Of a stretch of 64,000 nucleotides of DNA, positions 27,610 through 36,400 are shown piece by piece. The position numbers and the translations under genes were made by a program. The stretch is from Stieleria neptunia. Lineage in GTDB: Bacteria > Planctomycetota > Planctomycetia > Pirellulales > Pirellulaceae. The DNA is taken from positions 4,092,001 to 4,156,000 of the forward strand of contig NZ_CP037423.1 in the NCBI RefSeq assembly GCF_007754155.1, in the 5' to 3' direction. Within the stretch, counting starts at the first letter, position 1. The number at the start of each line of letters is the position of its first letter. Below the pieces are notes generated by a model. That model did not search any database. It was not told the origin of the DNA and worked only from the letters and a program-made list of their open reading frames with translations.

Positions 27610-27640
27610 AAAGGGCAGGCTCTACGGCTTGCCCTTTTTT
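27610..27640 (+). terminator. Intrinsic terminator of the polysaccharide operon
   Basis: AAAGGGCA at 27610-27617 pairs with TGCCCTTT at 27630-27637 around an inner CTCTACGG-type loop, and the descending arm runs directly into TTTTTT (27635-27640). A G/C-rich stem followed by a T-run is the standard rho-independent form. It lies 132 bases after the last secure gene. Confidence 0.85.
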
Positions 27641-27729
27641 CGTTCAGTGAAGACTCGAATGCCGCGATTCACCTATCGCCCCCGCTCTAACGCGGAGAAG
27701 CATTTTTCCCTGTGTTTCTTTCGGGTTTA

Positions 27730-27796
27730 GCGGCAGGGCGCGAGCCCTCCGGTTCTTCCTCGTTGCCAAAACACCGGAGGGCTCGCGCCCTACCGC
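27730..27796. repeat. Long inverted repeat of dispersed planctomycete type
   Basis: Arm 1 at 27730-27753 and arm 2 at 27773-27796 are 24 bases each and complementary at 23 positions (core GCGCGAGCCCTCCGG against CCGGAGGGCTCGCGC), with a 19-base spacer. An A-run of seven follows. The G/C-rich palindrome is of the kind scattered between genes in planctomycete genomes. Confidence 0.8.
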
Positions 27797-27901
27797 AAAA
27801 AAACGCTTCACAGCGTAGCCCCCGCTCCTGTCAGGTGGGTGACTTTAGAACTGAAGACCACACCGCCCGCACAGGGGGGGCGTGATGCGCGACGTCAAGG
27901 T

Positions 27902-27969
27902 TGGGGCCAGATAAACAATCTGGAAGCTTTGATCCGGTTTGTGGGAGTCACTGAAAAAAACTGGCCCCA
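27902..27969. repeat. Imperfect stem-loop upstream of the BY-kinase gene
   Basis: TGGGGCCAG at 27902-27910 is exactly complementary to CTGGCCCCA at 27961-27969. Nested at its left arm is a smaller hairpin, CCAGAT and ATCTGG separated by five bases (27907-27923), so the two folds are mutually exclusive. It lies about 300 bases before the kinase start. Whether it is an RNA switch, a repeat or chance is unknown. Confidence 0.4.
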
Positions 27970-28273
27970 CGACTTCGTTTCCGCGTCCAACGTTCCGCTC
28001 TTGGAGCAGCTTCCGTTTGCAACCATTCTGCTGCTTTAATGGAAATTGGTATTTTTGCATGTTGTCGATTCGAATGATTTGCGCGTTAATTGAAGGGGAA
28101 TTGATCGTTCCCAAGACGAACAGTCGCTGCACCACGACCGAACAACCGGTACGTTTGTGAGGGAAGTCCCTAGCGAAAAACGACCGCGAGTTCGTGCAAA
28201 CTGAATTTTTGCGAGCTAGTCTGTTCGTTTTGCTCATCAACACGTCAGCCACTCACTACCAGACCACTGTCTC

Positions 28274-30841
28274 ATGCTGGACCAGGCATCACCTCATTCA
28301 GCGATCCAAGACGCAAATGGATCGGCGGATTTACTCCCGGAGCATCATGGTGAGTCCATTCTAGCCGTGTTTTGGCGGTTCAAGCCATTGATCCTGGTGC
28401 TGGTGATCATCGGGACGGGAGTCGGCTACTGGCGATACCACGAAAAGCCGACGACCTACCGGGCGACTTCGCAGTTAATGTTCAAAAGCGATACGCCGAT
28501 TTCATTGGATTCCAACACCGGAATCGTTCGCGGCGGTATCCCCAGCGGCAAGCTGATGCAATCGCTGATCACGTCCGATGCCATCGTCGGTCGAGTTGCG
28601 TCCAATCCGGAAGTGAAGTCGATTCCGTCGTTGGAGTCCAGTACGGAAAAGCAGATTGCTGCGATGGTTCGCAGCGGGATCCATTTTCAAACGTTGACGG
28701 ACCAGAGTGATTCGCGGGATCGGATGATTGCCGCTCTCAACTTTGACGGCCGCGATCCCCAGCTCTGCGTCGCCACCGTCAACGCCGTCAGCCAGGCGAT
28801 CAGCCAGCACTTCGAACGCGAGCGCCAATCGACGATCAACGAAGTCGGCGAATTGGTTCGCAACGCGATGGACAAGCTGATCCGCGAACAGAAAGACCTG
28901 GAAAGCGAATACTTGACGTTTCGCGACAACGCGGACTTGGAGTGGAATGTTGAAGGTCAAGCCATCAACCCGTATCGAGAACGACAATTCCAGTTGCAAT
29001 CCTATCGAACGGAACTGGAGCATAAGAAACGGGAACTCAACAGCGACCTTCGCTTGGCCATCAACACTCGCAAACTACACCGCGACCCGGTTCTGGTGGC
29101 ACAGATCATTGGCCACCTGGGAAGCGTCGTGGATGAGTTCGAACCGCTGCGGCAGATCGTCGGCCCCGGCAACACGGCCCCGGATGACTTGACGTTGAAG
29201 AAGCTGGAAGTCGAACGGGCTTTGATTCCGTTGCAGATCAAACGCGATCAATTGGAACTGGCCTACGGTGCGTCGCACCCCGAAGTGAAATCGATCGCCA
29301 TGCAGATCGAAAGCTCGCAGAACAAGCTCAATGAGCTCAACCAACAAATGTCCGAGCGGATCGCCGAGTTGCGAGCCCAGTCCCAGCGGGTCGATTATGA
29401 CAAGGCGGCGAGGGAGGCTCGTGACGAACGCGCCCGAATGGCCGTCGATGCCTACATCCGCGGACTGGAAGCACAACTGACGGTGCTGGCCCAGGACATG
29501 AGTGACATCGACTTGCAAATCGAAAAACAGAAAGACGAAGCAGACAAGCTCAAGATCGTGGAGGAACGAGACGCCTCGTTCAACCGCCAAATCGAAACGA
29601 TGCGTGGCTTGGAAACGCAACTGGAGCAACAGCTCGCGGCACTGAACTTGGCCGATGTCAAAGGCGGGATTCTCGTCGAACCGTTGCTGGACACCGGCCA
29701 AGCGTATGAAACCGGACCCGATCTGAAAAAGGACCTCGTCCTGTTCGGCATGTTGGGGCTGGGATTGAGCGGGCTGCTGGCGATGATCTTCGAAAGCACC
29801 GCCAAGATGTTCCGCAGTGCCGAAGAGATCCAACGCGAGTTGCGCCTTCCTGTGTTGACGCACATCCCACTGGACGAGGGCCGGATTCAACAAGGCAAGG
29901 GGCTGGTCGATTCCGAGATCGCCAAGCTGGACCCGAAACTGTCGGTCGTTCATCGCCCCTATTCCCCCGCGGCGGAAGCCGTGCGTGGGGTGCGGACGGC
30001 GATGCTGTTTGACCGTCGGCAATACAACAGCAAAGTATTTCAGATCACCAGTCCGCTGCCGGGCGATGGCAAGAGCACGTTGGCGGCCAACGTCGGCTGT
30101 TCGGTCGCGCAATCCGGTAAACGGACTTTGTTGATTGATTTGGATCTTCGCAGCCCTCGGCTGTCGCTGCGATTCAATTTGGAAGCCAAGACCGGGCTGA
30201 CGAATGTGCTCAACGGCGAACTCGGACCGGCCGAAGCGGTGCACCAGTCGCCGATCGAAAATCTGGACATCCTGCCCTGCGGTCCGTTGCCGGCAAACCC
30301 CGCCGAAGCATTGACGCTGGCCGAATTGGCCGAAGTTTTCCAGTGGGCGCGCGATAACTATGACTTTGTGATCGTTGACACGCCGCCGCTGTTGATGGTC
30401 AGTGATCCGGCCGTCGTCACAACCTACGTCGACGCCGCGATGTTAGTGATGCGTATCCGACGACGTTGCAAGCCGAACGCCAAAGAAGCGATTTCGATGT
30501 TGCGAGCTGCCGGGGCCCGTGTCATGGGCGTCGTGGTCAACGAGATCGACGATGTCAGCGGCGGAGCCTCCTACAAGAGCAGCGCCAGCGGCAGCTACCA
30601 ATCGATCGGCTATGGTTACGGCGACAAGTATCGTCGACGCTACCAGCAGGAAGCCAAGACCCAAGACACCTATGTGGTCAAAGGCAGACACGCTTCCGAT
30701 CCTGGGGCGATGCCCGGCGCCCCAACCGGGCCCGTCGGCGAACCGGGGGCCTACGAGCGGGAAATCACGGATTCCGAAATCACGGATTCCTTTGCCCCGA
30801 CCGTCGTCCCCGAGCGACGTCGGACCAACGTCCGGTCGTAA
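28274..30841 (+). CDS. Polysaccharide co-polymerase with BY-kinase domain (Wzc-like tyrosine autokinase)
   Basis: 855 residues. A first membrane helix at about 36-53 and a second at about 490-510 bracket a long periplasmic coiled-coil region (Wzz and GNVR-type). The cytoplasmic kinase has Walker A SPLPGDGKST (near 591), Walker A' LLIDLDLRSP (near 619) and Walker B VIVDTPPLL (near 697), the BY-kinase triad. The C-terminus has a tyrosine cluster (about residues 763-800, seven Tyr), the expected autophosphorylation site. Such proteins set chain length and export of polymers made with a Wzy-type polymerase. It lies downstream of the glycan operon with its own leader. Confidence 0.93.
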   Translation: MLDQASPHSAIQDANGSADLLPEHHGESILAVFWRFKPLILVLVIIGTGVGYWRYHEKPTTYRATSQLMFKSDTPISLDSNTGIVRGGIPSGKLMQSLITSDAIVGRVASNPEVKSIPSLESSTEKQIAAMVRSGIHFQTLTDQSDSRDRMIAALNFDGRDPQLCVATVNAVSQAISQHFERERQSTINEVGELVRNAMDKLIREQKDLESEYLTFRDNADLEWNVEGQAINPYRERQFQLQSYRTELEHKKRELNSDLRLAINTRKLHRDPVLVAQIIGHLGSVVDEFEPLRQIVGPGNTAPDDLTLKKLEVERALIPLQIKRDQLELAYGASHPEVKSIAMQIESSQNKLNELNQQMSERIAELRAQSQRVDYDKAAREARDERARMAVDAYIRGLEAQLTVLAQDMSDIDLQIEKQKDEADKLKIVEERDASFNRQIETMRGLETQLEQQLAALNLADVKGGILVEPLLDTGQAYETGPDLKKDLVLFGMLGLGLSGLLAMIFESTAKMFRSAEEIQRELRLPVLTHIPLDEGRIQQGKGLVDSEIAKLDPKLSVVHRPYSPAAEAVRGVRTAMLFDRRQYNSKVFQITSPLPGDGKSTLAANVGCSVAQSGKRTLLIDLDLRSPRLSLRFNLEAKTGLTNVLNGELGPAEAVHQSPIENLDILPCGPLPANPAEALTLAELAEVFQWARDNYDFVIVDTPPLLMVSDPAVVTTYVDAAMLVMRIRRRCKPNAKEAISMLRAAGARVMGVVVNEIDDVSGGASYKSSASGSYQSIGYGYGDKYRRRYQQEAKTQDTYVVKGRHASDPGAMPGAPTGPVGEPGAYEREITDSEITDSFAPTVVPERRRTNVRS

Positions 30842-30865
30842 TCCCTTCCTCCCCGCGTGAACCGC

Positions 30866-31549
30866 ATGACAGACCGATCCGGAAGCCGACCGAAGGGCAA
30901 ATCCATGTCCTTGGGTGCTATGTCCTGGGGCACAAAGAGCATCGGCTCTCTCGCCGTCGTTCTGCTGGTCGGCGTTTACACGGTCGCTGGGCCCCATCTG
31001 AACGATCGGTTCGGCTGGCAGCTTCCCGGCTTGAATCAGCAAGCCGACGCCGACGCGACCGCTCTGGCGCCGGAGCCGACCCCGACCCCGGCGCCGATCC
31101 CATCGTCGCACGGTCCCTCCGCAGACGACCACCAGGACGCCGGCGATTCCAACGCCGATCTGCACTACGGGTTGCTCCGTGAGATTCGTCCAAACGTGTT
31201 CCGTTCGCCGGAAGGGTTGCAGTACGTCCCGGGCAGTGCGGAAGGCCACCGGTTGGAGCATCTGCGTCGCCACACCCAGGACATGCCCTCTCGACCCGGG
31301 AAACATGGCGTCTTTGACGGCGGCATGGAAGGCGCGTTGGTGACCATCGACGATGCTTACGAACGGGCCCAAGCGAATCAACGGTCGACAAAGCAAACCG
31401 ATCGGGATCGAACCATCTATACCGTCGACATGGAGCGGCGGGTCGGTTACGTCGGTGGCCGCGAGGGCAAACGCCAAAACCATCCGATCGCCCGTCGCGT
31501 CAAGTTGGTGCTCGAAGACACCATCGTGATCACCGCGTACCCGTTGTAA
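30866..31549 (+). CDS. Membrane-anchored protein with possible BECR-nuclease-like domain
   Basis: 227 residues from the ATG at 30866; a GTG at 30857 is an alternative. One membrane helix (about 26-44) is followed by a Pro/Ala/Asp linker (about 63-92), giving an N-in anchor with the C-terminal domain outside the membrane. That domain contains GHRLEHLRRHTQDMPSRPG, HGVFDGG, a RRVGYVGGREG segment and a final RVKLVLEDTIVITAYPL. The order (His-rich helix, central helix, Gly turn, closing strand ending T-A-Y-P) resembles barnase/EndoU/colicin-D/RelE-like (BECR) nucleases, but this is my reading without a search. It follows the BY-kinase gene by 24 bases. Confidence 0.55.
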   Translation: MTDRSGSRPKGKSMSLGAMSWGTKSIGSLAVVLLVGVYTVAGPHLNDRFGWQLPGLNQQADADATALAPEPTPTPAPIPSSHGPSADDHQDAGDSNADLHYGLLREIRPNVFRSPEGLQYVPGSAEGHRLEHLRRHTQDMPSRPGKHGVFDGGMEGALVTIDDAYERAQANQRSTKQTDRDRTIYTVDMERRVGYVGGREGKRQNHPIARRVKLVLEDTIVITAYPL

Positions 31550-31556
31550 CGCAACG

Positions 31557-31940
31557 ATGAACCACGACCACGAACAAGACGCCGATCAAGGGGCGTTCGC
31601 ATCACTGCCGCCGCACGCACCGCCTTCAGGACCACTTCACTCGATCGCGATCTGTCCGATCTGCGGCGGCGGGTTGTGCGGTATTCGGATCTGCACCGGG
31701 GACGATCCGACCGAACCGTTGACCGATCGCGGTTTTGTGATGTGCGACGAATGCGAAGCCGTCTGGATGCAACCCGATGTCCAAACGGAACATCGCTACG
31801 TTGATGCCCAGAACTCGGCTTGTCCTGTTTGTCAGGCGGGACTTTGGACAGCGAGCCGCTGGGCCGATCGCGCGGACGTCCAACGGCTGGGGTGGAGCGA
31901 TCGGATCGACGCCAGTCTGGATGGCGAGTCCGGGTGCTAG
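31557..31940 (+). CDS. Small Cys-rich protein, probable zinc ribbon
   Basis: 127 residues with nine Cys, including pairs CPIC (33-36), CDEC (63-66) and CPVC (89-92). Paired CxxC motifs suggest one or two zinc knuckles. The family is not recognised; no signal peptide or membrane helix is visible. It begins 7 bases after the preceding stop, so it is probably co-transcribed with the kinase and the membrane-anchored protein. Confidence 0.6.
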   Translation: MNHDHEQDADQGAFASLPPHAPPSGPLHSIAICPICGGGLCGIRICTGDDPTEPLTDRGFVMCDECEAVWMQPDVQTEHRYVDAQNSACPVCQAGLWTASRWADRADVQRLGWSDRIDASLDGESGC

Positions 31941-32045
31941 TGGGCTGTCGATTTTGTGAGCCGCGACGCGTAAGCGGCCGGGCACTGCGACGCGGCCCGG
32001 GGCCTTACGGCCAGCGGCTCACCATTGACTCAGCAGATCCCGACT
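31941..32045. repeat. Dispersed palindromic repeat, copy 1
   Basis: This 105-base element reappears at 57940-58042 with long identical blocks (GGCTGTCGATTT, ACGCGTAAGCGGCCGGGC, GGCCTTACGGCCAGCGGCTC, CAGCAGATCCCGAC). Internally, TGAGCCGC near its start is the complement of GCGGCTCA near its end, with partial complementarity between, so a transcript would fold into a long imperfect hairpin. The next 90 bases hold a separate palindrome (GGCGCG at 32082 with CGCGCC at 32104). Confidence 0.85.
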
Positions 32046-32179
32046 AAAACGACAGGCCGGTAGTGGGATGCGTCAGCGGGCGGCGCGTGGTGACAACACC
32101 TCGCGCGCCACTGGCTAACGCCACGTGCCGGTATTCCATGCGAACCGCCGACAGGCCGGGAAGCTCTCCCACCTGACGG

Positions 32180-33073
32180 TTACCGTGAAACGTACTTGAC
32201 CAGGGTCACGTTTCGCGCTGCCGAATCGATGAAGACTTCATCCATCACACTGGTCAGCAGCAACATGCCGCGTCCGCGTTCGTCCGAAAAACTTTGTGGG
32301 GTCCCCGGTAGCGGGGCGTGATGAATCGACTGGCCCGAACCTTCATGAGCGACCACAAATCTCGCTTCCCGACGGGTGACTTCTAATCGCACGGTCGCGA
32401 TCCGCTCGGTCATCGCTCTCAACGACTCGTCCTCCAGCTTTTCTGCCACCAGTGCCCGCGTGTAGTCGATCGACATCGGCGTGGAACGGACGGGTTGTTC
32501 GAAATTGCCGTGGATGATGGAGTGTGTGATCAAATAGTCGAGCGCTTCGGCGATTCGAATTCGGTCGCTGGTGTGCAGCACGTTCATCGCGGCCAGCAAC
32601 CGAACGATCAGGCTGACAAGCGGTGTGATTCGCTCGATCGAGCAATCGAGCACAAAATCGAACGTGGTCGGCGTCAGCGCTCCCTTCAAGTAAAGCGATT
32701 GGGCGTTCGCTTGGGCAAAGGCCGTGATTCGGTTCACGATATCCGGCAGCAGGATTCCGACGTGGTCCTTGGAGATGTAATTGGCAGCGCCCACACCCAG
32801 CGCTTCGGCGGCCAAGTCCTCGTTGCCGAATGCTGTCACCAGGACTGCCGGGACGAGCGAGCATTCGGTGCGCATGGCCCGAATCAACTCGACCCCGTTC
32901 ATCTCCGGCATCTGCATGTCCGTGATGACTAAATCCGGCGTGTGCTCCCGCAGCGACGCCAGCGCCTCCAGGCCATTGCTTGCCGTCCGAACCCGCAATC
33001 CTTGCTGATGCAAAACCGACGTGATCAAAGCGATCTGGGTGGCGCTATCGTCGACGACAAGGATGTTCGGCAT
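32180..33073 (-). CDS. Response regulator receiver fused to a degenerate RsbW-type HATPase domain
   Basis: 297 residues. The CheY-like receiver has Asp8/Asp9, phospho-acceptor Asp52 (VITDMQMPEMNG) and Lys102 (SKD), so it should accept phosphate. After a linker, residues about 170-295 match an anti-sigma-factor-type HATPase (N box AEALDYLITHSIIHGN, G2 box DERGRGMLLL). In the N box His184 stands where the Mg-binding Asn is expected, and the G1 box reads HEGSG instead of DxGxG, so ATP binding may be weakened. It would be a cytosolic partner-switch regulator. The gene is transcribed away from the big surface-protein gene. Confidence 0.82.
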   Translation of the reverse strand: MPNILVVDDSATQIALITSVLHQQGLRVRTASNGLEALASLREHTPDLVITDMQMPEMNGVELIRAMRTECSLVPAVLVTAFGNEDLAAEALGVGAANYISKDHVGILLPDIVNRITAFAQANAQSLYLKGALTPTTFDFVLDCSIERITPLVSLIVRLLAAMNVLHTSDRIRIAEALDYLITHSIIHGNFEQPVRSTPMSIDYTRALVAEKLEDESLRAMTERIATVRLEVTRREARFVVAHEGSGQSIHHAPLPGTPQSFSDERGRGMLLLTSVMDEVFIDSAARNVTLVKYVSR

Positions 33074-33495
33074 GGCAGGGTACTTGAGAAGGTGTCAGAA
33101 GAGCCATCACCGATGATAGCGAACCGCCGGCGAGCATTGTCAGAGGGGCGGGGCAAAAACTGACCCGCCACAGGGTTTCGGGCCTGCAACCGGCACGATC
33201 GGAATCCATCGCGCGAGTGCGATCGCGTCATCGGCCCTCAAAATCGCGCTGGCCCGGCGGCGCGCTCCAAAGACCCTGGGGCACGAAGAGAAACGTTGCC
33301 CGCGGCGTCGGTCCAGTGTGTTGCAAATTTTCGCAAACTTTTGTCGAGAACGCCGCGCCCTCACCCCCCGCATAATCCCCCCCTACTATGATCAATCCCT
33401 TGATGGGGTGTGGGGGACGTGAAACGGGGGGCTTCGGACTGGGACGAGCCGAGCCCTTCCTCGCGGCGGGAAACACCAGATGCAGGGCGGAATCG
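33074..33495 (+). other. Divergent intergenic region
   Basis: This 422-base gap separates the minus-strand regulator and the plus-strand surface protein and must hold promoters for both. A near-palindrome TTGCAAATTTTCGCAA at 33321-33336 could be an operator. The open frame of the surface protein extends back to an ATG at 33388, but the residues it adds do not look like a secretion signal, so I count them as non-coding. Confidence 0.4.
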
Positions 33496-36400
33496 ATGAC
33501 GAAATTCAGGCGGTGGATAACGAACTCGGGACGGAGATCGTTTCAGAACCAGGGGACCAACGATCGCGCGGCCAGTCGCCGGCGGCGGATGTTGGCCGAA
33601 TCACTTGAAGACCGCCGCGTCTTAGCCGCCACCGTCCCTCTGATCGAAAGTTTCGAAGTGGCCGATTTGGCTGCGCTGACCGATTGGACGTTCGCGACCA
33701 CGGGGGGCGGGACCGTCGGTCTGGACACCGCCTCGGCGGCCCAGACCGGAACCACCTCGCTGCGCTTTGATACAACAGCCAGTTTTTCCAACGTCAGGTC
33801 CGACGCGGTACTGGAACTCGACCTTTCCGGTGTTTCCACCGCGACCGATTTGACGTTCGACTTTTGGATGAAACGGCTCAACTCGTCGACCCACCAGGGC
33901 TTCTTCATGCAGATCGACGCCAGCGGCGACGGCAGCACCTGGACGACTTTGTCGCCCTCCCTTCAACCGGTCGGCAACGTCTGGATCCACTACGTCTACG
34001 ACCTGGACCAGCGTCTTGCCGACGCCGGCGTCGCGCTGGACAGCGACGTTTTCTTGCGGCTGCGGCACGCATCCTACTTCACGACGCACGAATCCATTGT
34101 CGACGACGTCCGCGTCGGACAATTCGGAGACCTGATCGGGCCTGCGGTCGAGACGATTTCGCCGAACTCGATGACGACCGGACCGGTTTCGTCGGTCGAC
34201 GTGACGTTTTCCGAGCCCGTCGACGCCACAACCTTCAACGCGGCCGACGTCGCCTTCACTTCCGCTGACGGCTCGCCGCTTGCCTTGGTCGGCGATCCGG
34301 TCGACAGCGGCAATCAGACGACGTTCACGCTGAACTTTGATGCGGCTCAAACCCTGAACGGCACCTATCACGTTCACATTGATTCCGACGTCACCGACAT
34401 TGCCGGCAATCGGATGAATCAGGACGGCGACGAAGTCAGCGGCGAAACGATTGGCGATGATGACTTCATGGGAACGTTCGAGATCGGGCCCACGATCGCA
34501 CAATCGATCCCCTATTTTCAAGACTTCGAGGTCGCCGATCTTCAATCGCTCGATGGCTGGAGTTTCCACGCCGTGGGCGACGGTTCAAGCACACTCGATA
34601 CGGCGCTAGTGAAAGCCGGCAGCACTGCGTTACGAACGACCGGTGGGGGATACAGCGGTGAAAACTTGATCGAATTGCACCTGAACCTTCAGAACAAGGC
34701 CACTGCGACGGACCTGGTTCTGGATTATTGGGCGGCACGGGGAGGGCGGGGCGTCCATAGCCCAGGATCACAGATTGTCGCAAGCAACGACCGAATCACC
34801 TGGACCGACATTTTCACGCCGGAGCTTCCCGTCCTCGGTCGATACCAAAATTATTTCATCGACCTCGACGCCGAACTTGACGCCGCCAAGATCAGCCGCA
34901 ATTCCGATGTCTACTTGCGATTCGAACGAAGTAGTTTTTCCAACGAGTCGATTTCATTCGACGACCTGCGAATCGCACAGCGTGATGGCGACGGTCCCTA
35001 CGTTACCGCGATTTCACCCGCGACAGCCACCACCGGCCCGCTCAGCCAGATCGACGTGACCTTCAACGAAGCGATCGACGCAGCGAGTTTTACCGTCGAC
35101 GATCTTCAGATTCTCGACATCGGCGGCAATCAAGTCCTGCTGAGCGGCGATCCGGTCGACAGCGGTGACCAAATGACCTTCACGCTGAATCTGGCGACGC
35201 CACAAAGCGTCAAAAGCAATTATCGCCTGACGATCGGTCCCGACGTGCTGGACGTTGCCGGCAACGGCATGAATCAAGATCGCGACCAGATCAACACCGA
35301 ACCCACCGAGGACCGATACCAAACGGACGTGGTCGTCGGCCCGGCAACACCTCAATCGATTCCCTATTTCGAAGACTTCGAATCGGACGATCTCGCATCA
35401 CTGTCCGGCTGGACATTTTCCGCGGACGGCACGGGGCTGATTTGGTTGACCGAAGCCGACGAGCCGTATTCCCCCTCTCGGCATCTCGCGTTCAGTCAAA
35501 CCGACTCGAGTGTGCAAGACGCGATGCTGGTCGTGGATCTGTCGGGGCAAACGGGCGCCACGGATCTTGCCCTCGATTTCCGGGCCAAGCGGCTCTTTCA
35601 ATCCTATTTCCGAAACGCGATGACCGTCCAGGCGAGCGGGGATGGAAGCACATGGACCCAGTTGGGGCCGACAATCTCATCGGATTTTGGCACGTACGTC
35701 AACTATTTCTTCGATCTTGATCAGGAGCTTGCTGCCGCATCGATCGCGCTCGATGGAGACGTGTATTTCCGTTTCAGCCATGAAGGATCGTCGTCGTCCT
35801 ATCAAATGCGGATGGACGATGTTCGGATTGCAAACCGGGATGCCGACGGTCCACGGGTCGCGACCATGACCCCTGATGGTTCGGCGACGGCACCGCTGTC
35901 GCAGTTGCAAATTCAATTCAACGAAGTGATCGTCGCGGACACGTTCACCGCGTCCGATGTCACAGTCCTTGGCCCCCTGGGTGAGATCCCCGTCAGCGCG
36001 GATCCAGTTGATACCGGCGACGCAATGACCTTCAACATCACGCTCGATGAAGCGGTCAGCCAAACCGGACAATACCAGGTGTTGATCGGACCGGATGTGC
36101 TGGATCTGTCCGGTAACCAAATGAACCAAGACGCCGACAATGCCAACGGGGATGCAGAAGACCGCTTCCAGGGAAGCTTTCAATTCGAAGCGGTGCCCAG
36201 CGACGTGTACCCTTACTACCAAGGTTTCTCCGGCATCGATGAACTCAACGGAAACTGGTTCTTTCGATCGGAACCCGATGGAAGAATCCAGTTGGTCGAC
36301 GACGGCGGACGACAAGTCTTGCGAATGGACAACCCGGGCGGAGCGTCAGTCAATCAAGCGATCTTGTCCATCGACCTGGCCGGAAAAACAGGCGTGCGTC

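Larger units (their letters stand above)
27641..28273 (+). other. Non-coding region between the glycan operon and the BY-kinase gene
   Basis: This stretch has no credible gene. It holds a long inverted repeat (27730-27796), a second stem-loop (27902-27969) and then about 300 bases of AT-richer sequence leading to the kinase ATG. The kinase promoter should be in the last 200 bases. A 66-codon open frame at 27839-28039 runs through the structured part and is not convincing. Confidence 0.5.

Noticed and set aside
27839..28039. 66-residue plus-strand open frame
   Set aside because: It runs through the stem-loop region, has no family likeness, no good start and no conserved neighbour.
29075..30244. 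389-residue minus-strand open frame inside the BY-kinase gene
   Set aside because: Antisense shadow of a gene with intact Walker motifs.
33388..33495. Upstream extension of the giant surface protein to the ATG at 33388
   Set aside because: The added 36 residues are not signal-like, whereas the ATG at 33496 directly precedes the basic LEPR N-terminus.
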